64,000 bases of DNA from Paenibacillus urinalis (GTDB lineage Bacteria; Bacillota; Bacilli; Paenibacillales; Paenibacillaceae): positions 565,001 to 629,000 of the forward strand of contig NZ_CP118108.1 in the NCBI RefSeq assembly GCF_028747985.1. The letters are read 5' to 3'. The notes beneath the pieces are model-generated. The model was not told the DNA's origin, did not search any database, and was given only the letters and a program-made list of their open reading frames with translations. Each line of letters opens with the position of its first letter. Position 1 is the stretch's first letter. Shown here piece by piece: positions 17,298 through 26,627 of the stretch. Position numbers and translations under genes: made by a program.

Positions 17298-18215
17298 GTG
17301 GACCATGTGGATGCGCCCCGGCAAGCGGCCCGGCCTGTTAACAATCGTTCCTCGGATAGAGTGCTGGAGATTGCTATGTATGTGTTTGCTGTCATGCTGC
17401 TCATTGTGCTCATGTATCCGATATATTTTATTATCATCGCCTCGTTCAGTGATCCGGCAGCTGTGGCGAACGGTCAGGTGTGGCTGTTCCCCAAAGGGTT
17501 CACACTGGCAGGCTATCAAGAGCTGCTAAAGCATGAGAATATATGGATTGGATATCGGAACACGATTCTGTATACGGTCATTGGTACGGTCATCAGCCTT
17601 GTGGTGAATATATCCGCAGCCTATGCGTTATCCCGCAAGGATTTATTTGGCCGCAGAGCCATCTCGCTCTTTTTTATCTTCACGATGTTTTTTAATGGAG
17701 GGCTCATTCCTACTTTCCTTACGATCAGGGACTTCCATATGTATGATACTTTTCTCGTGATGGTGCTTCCGTTCTCGGTTGCCGTGTATAACATTATTGT
17801 CGCCCGGACTTTTTTTCAGCACAGCATCCCTGAAGATTTGTGGGAAGCGGCACAGCTCGATGGCTGCGGCAATTTGAGATACTACCTGCAGATCGTTATT
17901 CCCCTGTCCAAAGCTGTGATCTCTGTGATTGCCTTATGGACGGCGGTGGGCCATTGGAACTCGTATTTTAATGCACTTATCTATTTGAAGGACCCGAATC
18001 TGTATCCGCTGCAGCTCATTTTGCGCAATATCCTGATTACCAATCAGATGCAGTCCAGTATGGGAACCGGAGAGGCGGCGGCCGTTGCACTGCGTCTTGC
18101 CAATCTGATGCGCTATGCGGTCATTATTGTCGCAACGGTGCCGATCATGTGTATTTACCCATTCGTACAGAAGTATTTCAATCAGGGGGTGATGATTGGC
18201 GCCGTGAAGCAATAG
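17298..18215 (+). CDS. ABC sugar transporter permease, LplC/YtcP type
   Basis: A 305-residue MalG-like permease with six membrane segments. Hallmarks are FIFTMFFNGGLIPTFLTIRD, conserved in the LplC group, and the EAA loop EAAQLDGCGNLRYYLQIVIP. GTG start eight bases after AGGAGG. It pairs with the preceding permease, 27 bp away, to form the channel. The hydrophilic N-terminal 20 residues are cytoplasmic. Confidence 0.95.
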   Translation: MDHVDAPRQAARPVNNRSSDRVLEIAMYVFAVMLLIVLMYPIYFIIIASFSDPAAVANGQVWLFPKGFTLAGYQELLKHENIWIGYRNTILYTVIGTVISLVVNISAAYALSRKDLFGRRAISLFFIFTMFFNGGLIPTFLTIRDFHMYDTFLVMVLPFSVAVYNIIVARTFFQHSIPEDLWEAAQLDGCGNLRYYLQIVIPLSKAVISVIALWTAVGHWNSYFNALIYLKDPNLYPLQLILRNILITNQMQSSMGTGEAAAVALRLANLMRYAVIIVATVPIMCIYPFVQKYFNQGVMIGAVKQ

Positions 18216-18272
18216 CCGTCATGTAGTCTGTAATGCGCTGATATAGGGTCTGGATCTTATAAGAGGGGATCG

Positions 18273-19898
18273 ATGAATATGGGGATGAAGTATAGGAATA
18301 GAGCCTATCGATTGAAGCTGCTGACTTCGGTTGTCCTGGCGTCAACACTGCTCCTGGGGCTGATCGGCTGCAGCAATGAAACAGCAGAGGAGCCGCAGGC
18401 AGTAGATGAAGCTGTCTTTAATCAAGAGGGGCTGCCTATCGTTAATGAACCGATCACGCTGGATGTGCTGACGGTACGGTGGGGCAATATGGGGGATACA
18501 TTTACGCAAAACCAGTGGCTTAAGGACTTGGAGCAGCAGACCAATGTCAAGATCAACTGGCAGGTCATGTCCTCCAATGACTGGGGTGAGCAAAAATCGA
18601 TCATGCTGGCGAGCGGCACGCTCCCGGATGTGATCCTGGGTGATGCGGTATTCTCGGATTCGGATATTGTGAACAACCTGGCTTATTTCCGTCCGCTGGA
18701 TGAGTATATTGATCAGTATATGCCGAATTTGAAGGCTGCTATGGAGGAGACCCCGGAGCTGAAGAAGATCAGTACCTTTCCGGATGGGCAAATCTACTCC
18801 CTGCCGGCAAGACTGCCTTCGAGACCGAAGTCCATGAATCAGCCGATTATTAACAAGGTATGGCTGGATCGTCTGGGGCTCGAAGTTCCAGAAACGACAG
18901 ATGAGCTGTATCAGGTGCTCAAAGCCTTCAAGGAGCAGGACCCGAACGGTAACGGCAAGCAGGATGAAATCCCGATCAGCGGCTCGGGTGATATCAGCAG
19001 TGATCTGCTGAGTCCGTTTGGTATTACGGATATTAATGCCAGCAGCATGATGATTCAAGATGGCAAGCCGGTCTTCTATCCAGTAACCGAGCAATATAAA
19101 GAAGCGATTAAATGGGCGCATCAGCTGTATGCAGAAGGCTTGATTGATCCTGAATTGTTCACACAGGATAATACGATGTCTACAGCGAAGCATCAGAACC
19201 CGGATGCCGCGCTCATCGGATTCACGAACCAGTGGATACCGGATGCGGTGTTCGGAAAATGGAAGGATGAATATGAGGCAATTCCAACCCTTGCCGGACC
19301 TGACGGACAGCGTTATCAGGCAGGGGACCCTGTAGGACTCAGCTTCAGACGCAATGAGCTGCTGATCACGACTTCCAGCAAATACCCTGAGGTCGTCGCC
19401 CGCTGGGCAGATCAGTTCTATACAAATGAAGCGAGCATTCAAAATTTCTGGGGAGCGATCGGTACTGTCATTGAGAAGAAGGACGATGATACGTATGCAC
19501 TGATGAGTCCACCAGAGGGTACGAGCGCAGATGCATGGTATTGGGAGCAGTCACTGCGAGATTTTGGACCAAAATATGTCAGTCCGAGCTTTGAACAGAA
19601 CATTATTCTGGATGAAACGGTCGGAGACGGTCTGAAGCTGGTCATTGATAAGCTGGGCGCTGACTATGTGACGACACCCTTCCCGAATGTCATGTACAGC
19701 AGTGAGGAGTTCCAGGAGCTGCCGACACTGACCACGGATATTGATGGATACGTCCGTACCAATCGTGCCAAATGGATTACGGAAGGCACCATTGATGAGG
19801 AATGGGATGGATACCTCAAGCAGCTGAATGATATGGGACTGGAGCGATTGGTTCAGATCCGGACCGAAGCGTATGCAAGATATACGAGCGTGCAGTAA
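18273..19898 (+). CDS. Extracellular sugar-binding lipoprotein, LplA/YtcQ type
   Basis: A 541-residue binding protein with a lipoprotein signal (lipobox LGLIGC ending near residue 33), so it is tethered outside the membrane and hands substrate to the two permeases. The family feature DPNGNGKQDEIPISGSG, a calcium-loop-like segment found in this group, is at about 228-244. Three in-frame ATGs (18273, 18279, 18285) share one AGAGGGG site, so the exact start is uncertain; the first is used. The substrate is not readable; neighbouring GH127 and GH42 genes suggest an arabinose- or galactose-containing oligosaccharide. Confidence 0.93.
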   Translation: MNMGMKYRNRAYRLKLLTSVVLASTLLLGLIGCSNETAEEPQAVDEAVFNQEGLPIVNEPITLDVLTVRWGNMGDTFTQNQWLKDLEQQTNVKINWQVMSSNDWGEQKSIMLASGTLPDVILGDAVFSDSDIVNNLAYFRPLDEYIDQYMPNLKAAMEETPELKKISTFPDGQIYSLPARLPSRPKSMNQPIINKVWLDRLGLEVPETTDELYQVLKAFKEQDPNGNGKQDEIPISGSGDISSDLLSPFGITDINASSMMIQDGKPVFYPVTEQYKEAIKWAHQLYAEGLIDPELFTQDNTMSTAKHQNPDAALIGFTNQWIPDAVFGKWKDEYEAIPTLAGPDGQRYQAGDPVGLSFRRNELLITTSSKYPEVVARWADQFYTNEASIQNFWGAIGTVIEKKDDDTYALMSPPEGTSADAWYWEQSLRDFGPKYVSPSFEQNIILDETVGDGLKLVIDKLGADYVTTPFPNVMYSSEEFQELPTLTTDIDGYVRTNRAKWITEGTIDEEWDGYLKQLNDMGLERLVQIRTEAYARYTSVQ

Positions 19899-19923
19899 TT
19901 GATTTTTTTCCTGAGACTAGGGA

Positions 19924-19959
19924 AGAGCACTCCAAAGAGCAATCCAAAGAGCACTCCGA
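19924..19959. repeat. Three 12-bp repeats feeding a terminator stem
   Basis: AGAGCACTCCAA, AGAGCAATCCAA and AGAGCACTCCGA follow each other. The third is the 5' arm of the terminator that follows; the first could replace it. Confidence 0.85.
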
Positions 19960-19975
19960 TAAGGGGTGCTTTTCT
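19950..19975 (+). terminator. Terminator of the ABC-sugar operon
   Basis: AGCACTCC pairs with GGGGTGCT (19963-19970, one G-T pair) around a five-base loop, followed by TTTTCTTC. Confidence 0.8.
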
Positions 19976-20102
19976 TCGTCTGATTATGGCATTCCAAAAA
20001 TGATTGTGAACATCAGCCAATACTTATATAATGAGGTTCGTTATATTGAAATGGATTAGCAAATTATAAAAATAAAGTTTGTGAGCATGGGGGATGTCAT
20101 TT

Positions 20103-21398
20103 GTGGCTACAGCAATATTAGCCTGCATTATCTTTGTAATTACTTTAGTACTTGTCATATGGCAGCCCCGTAACCTGTCGATCGGCTGGTCCGCATGCGG
20201 CGGGGCGGTTATTGCACTGCTGGCCGGGGTCGTGAGCTTCGGAGATGTCTATGATGTCACCCAGATTGTCTGGAATGCGACGCTGGCCTTCATTGGCATC
20301 ATTCTGATCTCCCTGATTCTGGATCAAATCGGGTTCTTTGAATGGGCAGCCCTCCATATGGCCAAGGCGGCCAGAGGAAATGGAATCCGGATGTTCGTGT
20401 ATATCAGTGTTCTCGGCGCACTGGTATCGGCTTTCTTCGCTAACGATGGAGCAGCCTTGATTCTGACTCCGATTGTATTGGCGATGGTCCGTGCGCTCCG
20501 ATTTGATGAGAAGAAGGTGTTCCCTTATATTATTGCAAGCGGGTTTATCGCGGATACGACTTCACTGCCGCTCATTGTGAGCAACCTGGTTAACATCGTC
20601 TCTGCCGACTTCTTCGGCATCAGCTTTGGCGAATATGCGAGTCGAATGATCGTCCCGAGTCTGTTCTCTCTCGGTGCCAGCATCCTCGTATTGTATCTGT
20701 TCTTCCGCAAGAGCTTCCCTAAGCGGTTTGACGACTCAGAGCTGAAGGCACCATCTGAAGCGATCAAGGATCCGAAGCTGTTCCGTATTTCATGGTATGT
20801 ACTGGGACTGCTGCTCATCGGATATTTTGTGTGTGAGTTTGTCGGTGTTCCGGTATCGGTGGTAGCAGGAATCATTGCAATTCTGTTCCTCGTGCTCGCG
20901 AGAAGAAGTCCGGCGATTCAGACCAAGGAGGTCGTCCGAGGTGCACCGTGGAGCATCGTGTTCTTCTCGGTGGGGATGTATGTCGTGGTGTATGGACTGC
21001 GGAATGCAGGGCTTACGGACATTTTGGCGGATGCCATCGGTGCTGTAGCTGATCAAGGTTTGTTCGCTGCAACGATGGGGATGGGCTTCATCGCGGCCAT
21101 CCTCTCATCCATTATGAATAATCTGCCGACCGTAATGATTGGCGCTCTCGCGATTGATGCCGCAGAGACGACTCAAGCGGTGAAGGAAGCGCTGATCTAT
21201 GCGAACGTGATCGGTTCTGATCTTGGACCGAAAATAACGCCGATCGGCTCGCTTGCGACCCTGCTCTGGCTGCATGTACTGTCTGCCAAGGGAATCAAGA
21301 TCTCTTGGGGGACTTATTTTAAAACAGGCATCATCATTACGATTCCAACCTTGTTTATTACGCTGCTGGGCTTGTACCTGTGGCTTCTTATTTTGTAG
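20103..21398 (+). CDS. arsB: Arsenite efflux membrane protein ArsB
   Basis: A 431-residue, roughly 12-segment membrane protein. It carries the conserved ArsB blocks [24 protein letters not shown]-type [37 protein letters not shown] and [17 protein letters not shown]. It exports arsenite or antimonite with the proton gradient. I prefer the GTG at 20103: GGGGGA lies nine bases before it and the resulting N-terminus lines up with known ArsB. The ATG at 20094 abuts the G tract. No arsR, arsC or arsA is next to it, so it is an orphan copy with unknown control. Confidence 0.9.
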   Translation: MATAILACIIFVITLVLVIWQPRNLSIGWSACGGAVIALLAGVVSFGDVYDVTQIVWNATLAFIGIILISLILDQIGFFEWAALHMAKAARGNGIRMFVYISVLGALVSAFFANDGAALILTPIVLAMVRALRFDEKKVFPYIIASGFIADTTSLPLIVSNLVNIVSADFFGISFGEYASRMIVPSLFSLGASILVLYLFFRKSFPKRFDDSELKAPSEAIKDPKLFRISWYVLGLLLIGYFVCEFVGVPVSVVAGIIAILFLVLARRSPAIQTKEVVRGAPWSIVFFSVGMYVVVYGLRNAGLTDILADAIGAVADQGLFAATMGMGFIAAILSSIMNNLPTVMIGALAIDAAETTQAVKEALIYANVIGSDLGPKITPIGSLATLLWLHVLSAKGIKISWGTYFKTGIIITIPTLFITLLGLYLWLLIL

Positions 21399-21412
21399 TG
21401 GTGGACATACCG

Positions 21413-21448
21413 AAGAAGAGCCTTAACCCGCAAGGGAAGGCTCTTCTT
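21413..21448. terminator. Bidirectional terminator
   Basis: The perfect stem AAGAAGAGCCTT / AAGGCTCTTCTT with a 12-base loop lies between converging arsB and the copper-amine-oxidase-N gene. Confidence 0.87.
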
Positions 21449-21502
21449 GATGTTTTAAACAATTGAGAAGTTCATTTAAGTGATATAGCAACTATAGCTT
21501 GG

Positions 21503-22999
21503 TTACAGAGGCTTCAACATTTCTACCGCTGATTTGGTAATGTTGCTGCCTGATGTTTTGATCTTGGTAATGGCAATAAGCTTGTCCTTGGACATCATTA
21601 ATTGGACAGCGGTGCCTTCTGTACGGAAGGTATTCAGGGGCAGCATCGTATCCGCGTCGATTTGATAGACCAGATTACCTTTGACGACAAAGAACTGATC
21701 TTCATGGTCAGGACTGGTTGCAATGGCATCAAAAGCAGGAATAGTCCCAACATAATACATATCACTGCTCTTGCTTTTGGTCGAAGTAAATACAGCGCCT
21801 GAGCTGTTAATAATATAGCGTCCATCGCCAGTCACTGCAATGACAGTACCCATGTCATGATCACCGTGGTAAGGTGAGTCATATCTTGAGGTGAATATCC
21901 CTTCATTTACATGAAATACTTCCATGTCTCTTGGACTTACCCCTTGATTAACACCGTAGATTCTAGTTTGATCCGGGTGCATGACGATGTTGGTTTTATT
22001 GTAATAATTTCGTATAGAGGAAAGCTCCTGGTGAGTATAACGATCATAGCTCTTGAACACGTACTGTCTGTCGGAACCAGAATTTACATAGACTTTTCCG
22101 CTGTCGTCAGCAACGATGTTGTAAGGAGTAATATCAATTTCCCACGAATCCTTAACACTCAGCGTGTCGGGGTCAAGCACCCGTATCACCCCAGCTTCGG
22201 TCTCCGTATTATTGTATTCTGTGTAAGTGAAGATGACGTATAATTCACCGTTTGCGTAGGTCATCTTTCTTGGTGTTTCCTTAAAGGCAGGGGAGACAGC
22301 CGCCTGTTTTTGATTCACAAGATCATATGCACGGATTCGAGATTTGCTGTCGTCAATCGTATAGATGACCGGCTTGTCGGGGTGGCTTACAGCCTCAGTA
22401 ACATGCTCGGTAAGCATCATTTTCTGATCCGGGGCAAGTACATACTGAATATAATCAACTGTTTGAGCATCCTGCTTCGGTGTAAGAACCGATTTATCAC
22501 CAATGACAATAAGACCACGCTCATAAAATACGGTTAGTCCCAAGGTTTCGCTAATATAACGGAGCGGCACGAAGACACGGCCCTGCTTAATTTCGGCTGG
22601 TGCATCAAGTAAGGATTTCTTGCCGTTAACCCATACGGTGCTGCTGCCCAGCGTAATTTTCATCGTATTTGGGCCATCCTTGATCGTTACAGTCGAAGCT
22701 GCCTGATTCCAGGTTACTGTAGCTCCGAGATTCTCGCTGATGAAGCGAAGCGGCGTCAATGTGCGCTGATTTTTAATATAAGGGGTTATTTCGGAATTTT
22801 CTTTATCAATGAATTTTGCCTCTCCAAAAGACAGGCTGTTCGGGCTCCCGATCGACAACGCTACGCTGTCCTTCAAGAGGGTGTTGAGATCCGGGCTCGT
22901 ATTCACCGCTGCAGCAGCTTGTCCCGATAAGTTAAGAGTTGCTGTTATGCCAAGAACGGCACAACCGATCAGAGCGGCTTGCTTCCATTTGTGTTTCAT
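21503..22999 (-). CDS. Secreted protein with copper amine oxidase N-terminal domain and a beta-propeller-like region
   Basis: A 498-residue exported protein. Signal peptide at 1-27 (ends SGQAAAA). Then comes a copper-amine-oxidase N-terminal-like domain (about 60-170), with the paired motifs LTPLRFISENLGATVTW and VPLRYISETLGLTVFY and WVNGK. The rest (about 190-498) consists of repeating short beta stretches (VIYTIDDSKSRIRAYDL, RVLDPDTLSVKDSWEI, TIPAFDAIATSPDHEDQF) resembling YVTN/WD-type propellers. The domain is common in Paenibacillus surface proteins and does not imply oxidase activity. Start ATG at 22999, ten bases after AAGGAG; the frame extends upstream but without a site. Confidence 0.87.
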   Translation of the reverse strand: MKHKWKQAALIGCAVLGITATLNLSGQAAAAVNTSPDLNTLLKDSVALSIGSPNSLSFGEAKFIDKENSEITPYIKNQRTLTPLRFISENLGATVTWNQAASTVTIKDGPNTMKITLGSSTVWVNGKKSLLDAPAEIKQGRVFVPLRYISETLGLTVFYERGLIVIGDKSVLTPKQDAQTVDYIQYVLAPDQKMMLTEHVTEAVSHPDKPVIYTIDDSKSRIRAYDLVNQKQAAVSPAFKETPRKMTYANGELYVIFTYTEYNNTETEAGVIRVLDPDTLSVKDSWEIDITPYNIVADDSGKVYVNSGSDRQYVFKSYDRYTHQELSSIRNYYNKTNIVMHPDQTRIYGVNQGVSPRDMEVFHVNEGIFTSRYDSPYHGDHDMGTVIAVTGDGRYIINSSGAVFTSTKSKSSDMYYVGTIPAFDAIATSPDHEDQFFVVKGNLVYQIDADTMLPLNTFRTEGTAVQLMMSKDKLIAITKIKTSGSNITKSAVEMLKPL

Positions 23000-23180
23000 C
23001 TGTTTACGTCTCCTTCTTGGATGTCTGAATTGATAGGCTTGCGGACAAGTGAACTCGCACTTAGCCACATTTAAAACGCAGAAATTAGTAGGAAGTTTCG
23101 CTTTACATAGAAAAACAGCGTAGGTCACAGTTAGTTGAAGTGGACGGGCATGAGGGTAGAACGATCTGCCTGAATTAAAG

Positions 23181-23215
23181 ATAACCTTCAGCTGTACATT
23201 ACAGCCGGAGGTTAT
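23181..23215 (-). terminator. Terminator of the DUF485/acetate symporter operon
   Basis: On the minus strand, ATAACCTCCGGCTGTA pairs with TACAGCTGAAGGTTAT (a few mismatches) around a three-base loop, followed by CTTTAATT. It lies 35 bp beyond the symporter stop codon. Confidence 0.75.
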
Positions 23216-23250
23216 CGCAACAAAAACGGATGATAAGTAAAACGAATCAA

Positions 23251-24801
23251 TTAAACCGTATTATCCAGTCCAGTATTGGACCGCACCAGAATCTCGTCGT
23301 AGCTTGCTTGCTCGTCTTCCTCTATTGTTTTCTTGCGGGACAGCAGTGTTCCCACATAGCCGGCCAGAAATCCGAGCGGAATCGAGATCAGCCCCGGGGT
23401 CGAGAAAGGATAGAGGGGCTCGCCCATGAAGATTGCTTTACCGGCCTCCGGGTGAATGACGTTCGGACTAACTAGCACAAGGCCCACCGACGTGACAAGG
23501 CCAACGACCATGGCCCAGATGGCGCCGTTGGTGTTGAATCTTTTCCAATAGATCGTGTATAGAATGACCGGCAGATTAGCACTGGCTGCGACGGCAAACG
23601 CAAGAGAGACGAGAAAGGCGACATTCAGATTCCGCGCGACAAGCGCAAGCAGGATGGACAGAATGGAGATTCCGATGGAAGCATAACGTGCCATGTTCAT
23701 CTGCTCCTTCTCCGTCGCCTGCCCCTTACGTAAGATTTGATTGTAAAAATCATGCGAGAACGCCGTAGCCGCAGTGAGCACGAGACCCGCAACGACCGCC
23801 AGAATCGTGGCAAACGCTACAGCTGAAATGAAAGCAAACATCATGTCCCCGCCAAGCGCCTGTGCCAGCAGCGGTGCAGCCATGTTACCTGCCTGATCCT
23901 GCGCGATGATGGCGCTATTGCCTACGAATGCGGCAGCACCGAAGCCAAGGAAGATCGTCATGACATAGAAAATGCCGATGACCCAGGTTGCATATACGAC
24001 AGAGCTGCGCGCGGTTTTGGCGTCCTTTACGGTGAAGAAGCGTACCAAAATATGCGGGAGTCCTGCCGTTCCGAGTACAAGACCCATTGTCAGCGACAGC
24101 GTGTCGAGCCCATCCTTGTATTTAATTCCGGGATTCAGAAAGTTCTCGTTATGCGGCGTGGCAGTAGTCATATGTGAGAACATGCCGGTAATGCTGAAAT
24201 CGAATTTGTAGAGTACCAGGATCGAGATAACGAAGGTTCCGCCCATGAGCAGAAAGGCTTTAACAATCTGTACCCAGCTGGTAGCATGCATCCCGCCAAA
24301 AATAACGTATACCGTCATCAGAATACCGACAATAATGACCGAGGTTGTAAATTCGATTCCGAGCAGCAGTTTGATCAGCGCACCCGCTCCGACCAGCTGT
24401 GCAATCATATAGAAGATGGATATGGCAATCGTATTGAAGGCGGCGAAGCCCCGGATCTTCTTCATATGGAAGCGAACGGCGATCATGTCGGCAAACGTAT
24501 ATTTGCCCAGGTTTCGCAGCGGCTCAGCGACCAGGAACAGGACGACGAGATAAGCGACGAGGAAGCCGATGCTGTAGAAGAATCCATCAAATCCGGACAG
24601 GGCAATCATGCCCGCTATGCCAAGAAAAGAGGCAGCCGACATATAATCTCCGGCGATAGCGAGTCCATTCTGCCAGCCGGTCAGGCCTCCGCCAGCGGTG
24701 TAGAAGTCGCTTGCGGAGGTCGTTTTCTTGGAAGCCCAGTACGTGATGAGCAGTGTGGCGGCGACGATAACGAGAAACATGATAAAAGCAGCTGTATTCA
24801 T
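23251..24801 (-). CDS. Cation/acetate symporter, solute:sodium symporter family (ActP/YwcA type)
   Basis: A 516-residue membrane protein with about 13 segments. SSS-family marks include YTAGGGLTGWQNGLAIAGDY then MSAASFLGIAG, YTFADMIAVRF, and GLPHILVRFFTVKDAKTAR. It imports acetate or other small carboxylates with sodium or protons. Its ATG overlaps the stop of the DUF485 gene (ATGA), so translation is coupled. The DUF485 plus ActP pairing is the usual arrangement (yjcH-actP in enterics, ywcB-ywcA in Bacillus). A cre site upstream implies repression when preferred sugars are present. Confidence 0.93.
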   Translation of the reverse strand: MNTAAFIMFLVIVAATLLITYWASKKTTSASDFYTAGGGLTGWQNGLAIAGDYMSAASFLGIAGMIALSGFDGFFYSIGFLVAYLVVLFLVAEPLRNLGKYTFADMIAVRFHMKKIRGFAAFNTIAISIFYMIAQLVGAGALIKLLLGIEFTTSVIIVGILMTVYVIFGGMHATSWVQIVKAFLLMGGTFVISILVLYKFDFSITGMFSHMTTATPHNENFLNPGIKYKDGLDTLSLTMGLVLGTAGLPHILVRFFTVKDAKTARSSVVYATWVIGIFYVMTIFLGFGAAAFVGNSAIIAQDQAGNMAAPLLAQALGGDMMFAFISAVAFATILAVVAGLVLTAATAFSHDFYNQILRKGQATEKEQMNMARYASIGISILSILLALVARNLNVAFLVSLAFAVAASANLPVILYTIYWKRFNTNGAIWAMVVGLVTSVGLVLVSPNVIHPEAGKAIFMGEPLYPFSTPGLISIPLGFLAGYVGTLLSRKKTIEEDEQASYDEILVRSNTGLDNTV

Positions 24802-25148
24802 AGGTCACCTCTCTTTTCCTCATCAATGATCCGATTGGACAGCTGATCGAATTTGGACGCTTTTTTGTAGTAGATCATGCAAAAAGCCCATGTCATCACA
24901 AATTGAAGAAAGGCCAGCACCCAAGCCCAGGTAATGCTGCCGATGAGCGGTGTATTCAGAATCGTCGTGTAGGAGGTGAGGATTGGCAGAGCAAAATAGA
25001 AGCAGAAGAAAAAGATCGTGAAGGGAAGAATAAAGCGTTTCTTGTCTCGAAGCAGTTGTTGAAAATGAGCAGACTTAGCAATGTTAGAATATTCCTCGGG
25101 AGTACGTTTTGCCTTGGCAGGCTCGCGTTGCTGCAAGTTACTTTCCAT
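24798..25148 (-). CDS. DUF485 membrane protein (YwcB/YjcH type)
   Basis: A 116-residue protein with two membrane segments: residues about 41-63 (RFILPFTIFFFCFYFALPIL) and about 77-98 (ITWAWVLAFLQFVMTWAFCM). The N-terminal tail is charged (SAHFQQLLRDKKRF). DUF485 proteins accompany acetate symporters and probably act as small partner subunits. Start ATG at 25148 follows GCGAGGGA; six bases upstream an in-frame TTG exists. First gene of the operon. Confidence 0.9.
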   Translation of the reverse strand: MESNLQQREPAKAKRTPEEYSNIAKSAHFQQLLRDKKRFILPFTIFFFCFYFALPILTSYTTILNTPLIGSITWAWVLAFLQFVMTWAFCMIYYKKASKFDQLSNRIIDEEKRGDL

Positions 25149-25172
25149 ATGCAATCCCTCGCATTCTATTAG

Positions 25173-25186
25173 TGTAAGCGCTTTTA
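25173..25186 (-). promoter_or_regulatory. CcpA cre site before the DUF485/acetate symporter operon
   Basis: Read on the minus strand, TAAAAGCGCTTACA matches 13 of 14 positions of TGWAANCGNTNWCA. It sits 25-38 bases before the DUF485 start codon, probably downstream of the promoter, where CcpA would act as a roadblock. Confidence 0.78.
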
Positions 25187-25410
25187 AATTGGTGAAGCTT
25201 AAAGCTCAAATTCTTGAAAAGGATATTTCAAATCAATTATTCACCCCCTTTTTAACAAAGATAATAAAGGGTTTTCTGTAAAACAATGTTATTATACTAC
25301 AGGCTTGTGCAGGGTAATACAACTTTTTTACATAAAAAAAGCAAGTTTCCAATGGGCGAATGGGCACATATAATGCTCCGAGTAGAAACGGCTGAACAGG
25401 AGGCTAATAT

Positions 25411-26310
25411 ATGATTCCCATGTATCCATACTACGGCAAGGAAGTGAAATGCGAAGAAGTTCCCATTACATTCCCGCCTCAGCAGCAGGACCGCCAGCCC
25501 GGATTTGAGTATGTGATGAACCCGCTGCCGATTGCGGACAATCCAGGGTATGTAGGAAGCGGCAAGCTCAAAGGGAAGATTGCGATCATTACAGGAGGAG
25601 ATAGTGGAATCGGCAGAGCGGTGGCGATTGCTTTTGCCAAGGAAGGCGCCAGCGTCTCGATCCCTTATTTGGATGAACACCAAGATGCAGAAGATACGAA
25701 ACGAATGGTGGAGGCCTATGGTGGGAGCTGTCTTCTGCTTCCCGGCGATCTTAGAAATGAGGGACACTGCCGGGCAGTCGTGAACGAAACCGCGAACTGC
25801 TTCGGCAGGCTGGATATTCTCGTCATTAATCAGGCCGTACAATTTCCGCAGGAATGTATCACATCGATTACGGCACAGCAGCTGGATGATACGTTCCGGA
25901 CCAACATTTACCCCAGCTTTTTTCTGACACAGGAAGCACTGAAGTATTTGAAGCCGGGGAGCTCCATCATCTCGACAACCTCGGTTACGGCCTATGCAGG
26001 CAATCCGCTCCTGCTTGATTATTCCTCTACCAAGGGAGCGATGGTATCCTTCACACGGTCCTTGTCCGAGCAGCTGGTCGGCTGTGGCATTCGCGTCAAT
26101 GCGGTTGCCCCGGGTCCGATATGGACCCCGCTCCAGCCAGCAAGCTATCCGGCAGAGTATATCAAGACGCTGGGTGCAGATACGCCGATGAAGCGTGCCG
26201 GTCAGCCCTTTGAGCTGGCACCCACTTACGTCTATTTGGCCTCAGACGACTCCAGCTATGTTACAGGCCAGGTTCTGCATGTAAACGGAGGGACGATGGT
26301 GGGCTCCTAG
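25411..26310 (+). CDS. Short-chain dehydrogenase/reductase, GSP39/YhxC-like
   Basis: A 299-residue SDR with the long N-terminal extension (about 50 residues, Pro/Gln-rich) of the YdaD/YhxC/YhdF group. Cofactor motif TGGDSGIGRA at about residues 61-70; the usual NNAG motif is altered to INQAVQ; catalytic Ser in STTSVT and Tyr-Lys in YSSTK. The C-terminal VLHVNGGTMVGS is typical. Substrate unknown; relatives are general-stress alcohol or sugar dehydrogenases. AGGAGG lies seven bases before the ATG, and a TATAAT at 25371-25376 is a likely -10. Transcribed alone. Confidence 0.92.
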   Translation: MIPMYPYYGKEVKCEEVPITFPPQQQDRQPGFEYVMNPLPIADNPGYVGSGKLKGKIAIITGGDSGIGRAVAIAFAKEGASVSIPYLDEHQDAEDTKRMVEAYGGSCLLLPGDLRNEGHCRAVVNETANCFGRLDILVINQAVQFPQECITSITAQQLDDTFRTNIYPSFFLTQEALKYLKPGSSIISTTSVTAYAGNPLLLDYSSTKGAMVSFTRSLSEQLVGCGIRVNAVAPGPIWTPLQPASYPAEYIKTLGADTPMKRAGQPFELAPTYVYLASDDSSYVTGQVLHVNGGTMVGS

Positions 26311-26351
26311 CCTTCGAGTGTAAATGACGAATCGATATTGTTTAATCGTTG

Positions 26352-26501
26352 TTACTTGAATACAGCTATACCCTTCAGGATTTCATGGAAGTAGTACATC
26401 CAGTTTTTTTCGGACTTTGACGGAGCTTGGGCTGTTGTGTTGGTTTCCGTTCCAAGCGTGCTGTCAGCCTGACTGCAGTGGTTTTTCACGTTGTCTATCA
26501 T
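26352..26501 (-). CDS. Possible small protein (49 aa)
   Basis: An ATG-TAA frame of 49 codons, starting MIDNVKNHCSQADST and ending MYYFHEILKGIAVFK. AAAGG lies about 12 bases upstream. The composition shifts from polar, Thr/Ser/Gln-rich to an aromatic amphipathic C-terminus, which looks more protein-like than chance. It fills an otherwise empty 317-bp gap between the SDR and Lrp genes. I recognise no family; comparative evidence would be needed to confirm it. Confidence 0.4.
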   Translation of the reverse strand: MIDNVKNHCSQADSTLGTETNTTAQAPSKSEKNWMYYFHEILKGIAVFK

Positions 26502-26627
26502 TATGAATCACAACCTTTCTTGATATCTATTTTATCGGGTGGATTGCATTATTGGCATATCAATATTAAGGTATATGTAGAGTAATGCTTTATAAATGGA
26601 ACGAATTAAGAGAGGTTGGATTTACAA

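Noticed and set aside
25330..25376. SigB-type promoter before the SDR gene
   Set aside because: GTTT and GGGCAC can be found, but the match is poor and a sigma-A type TATAAT is present; sigB is also uncertain in this group.
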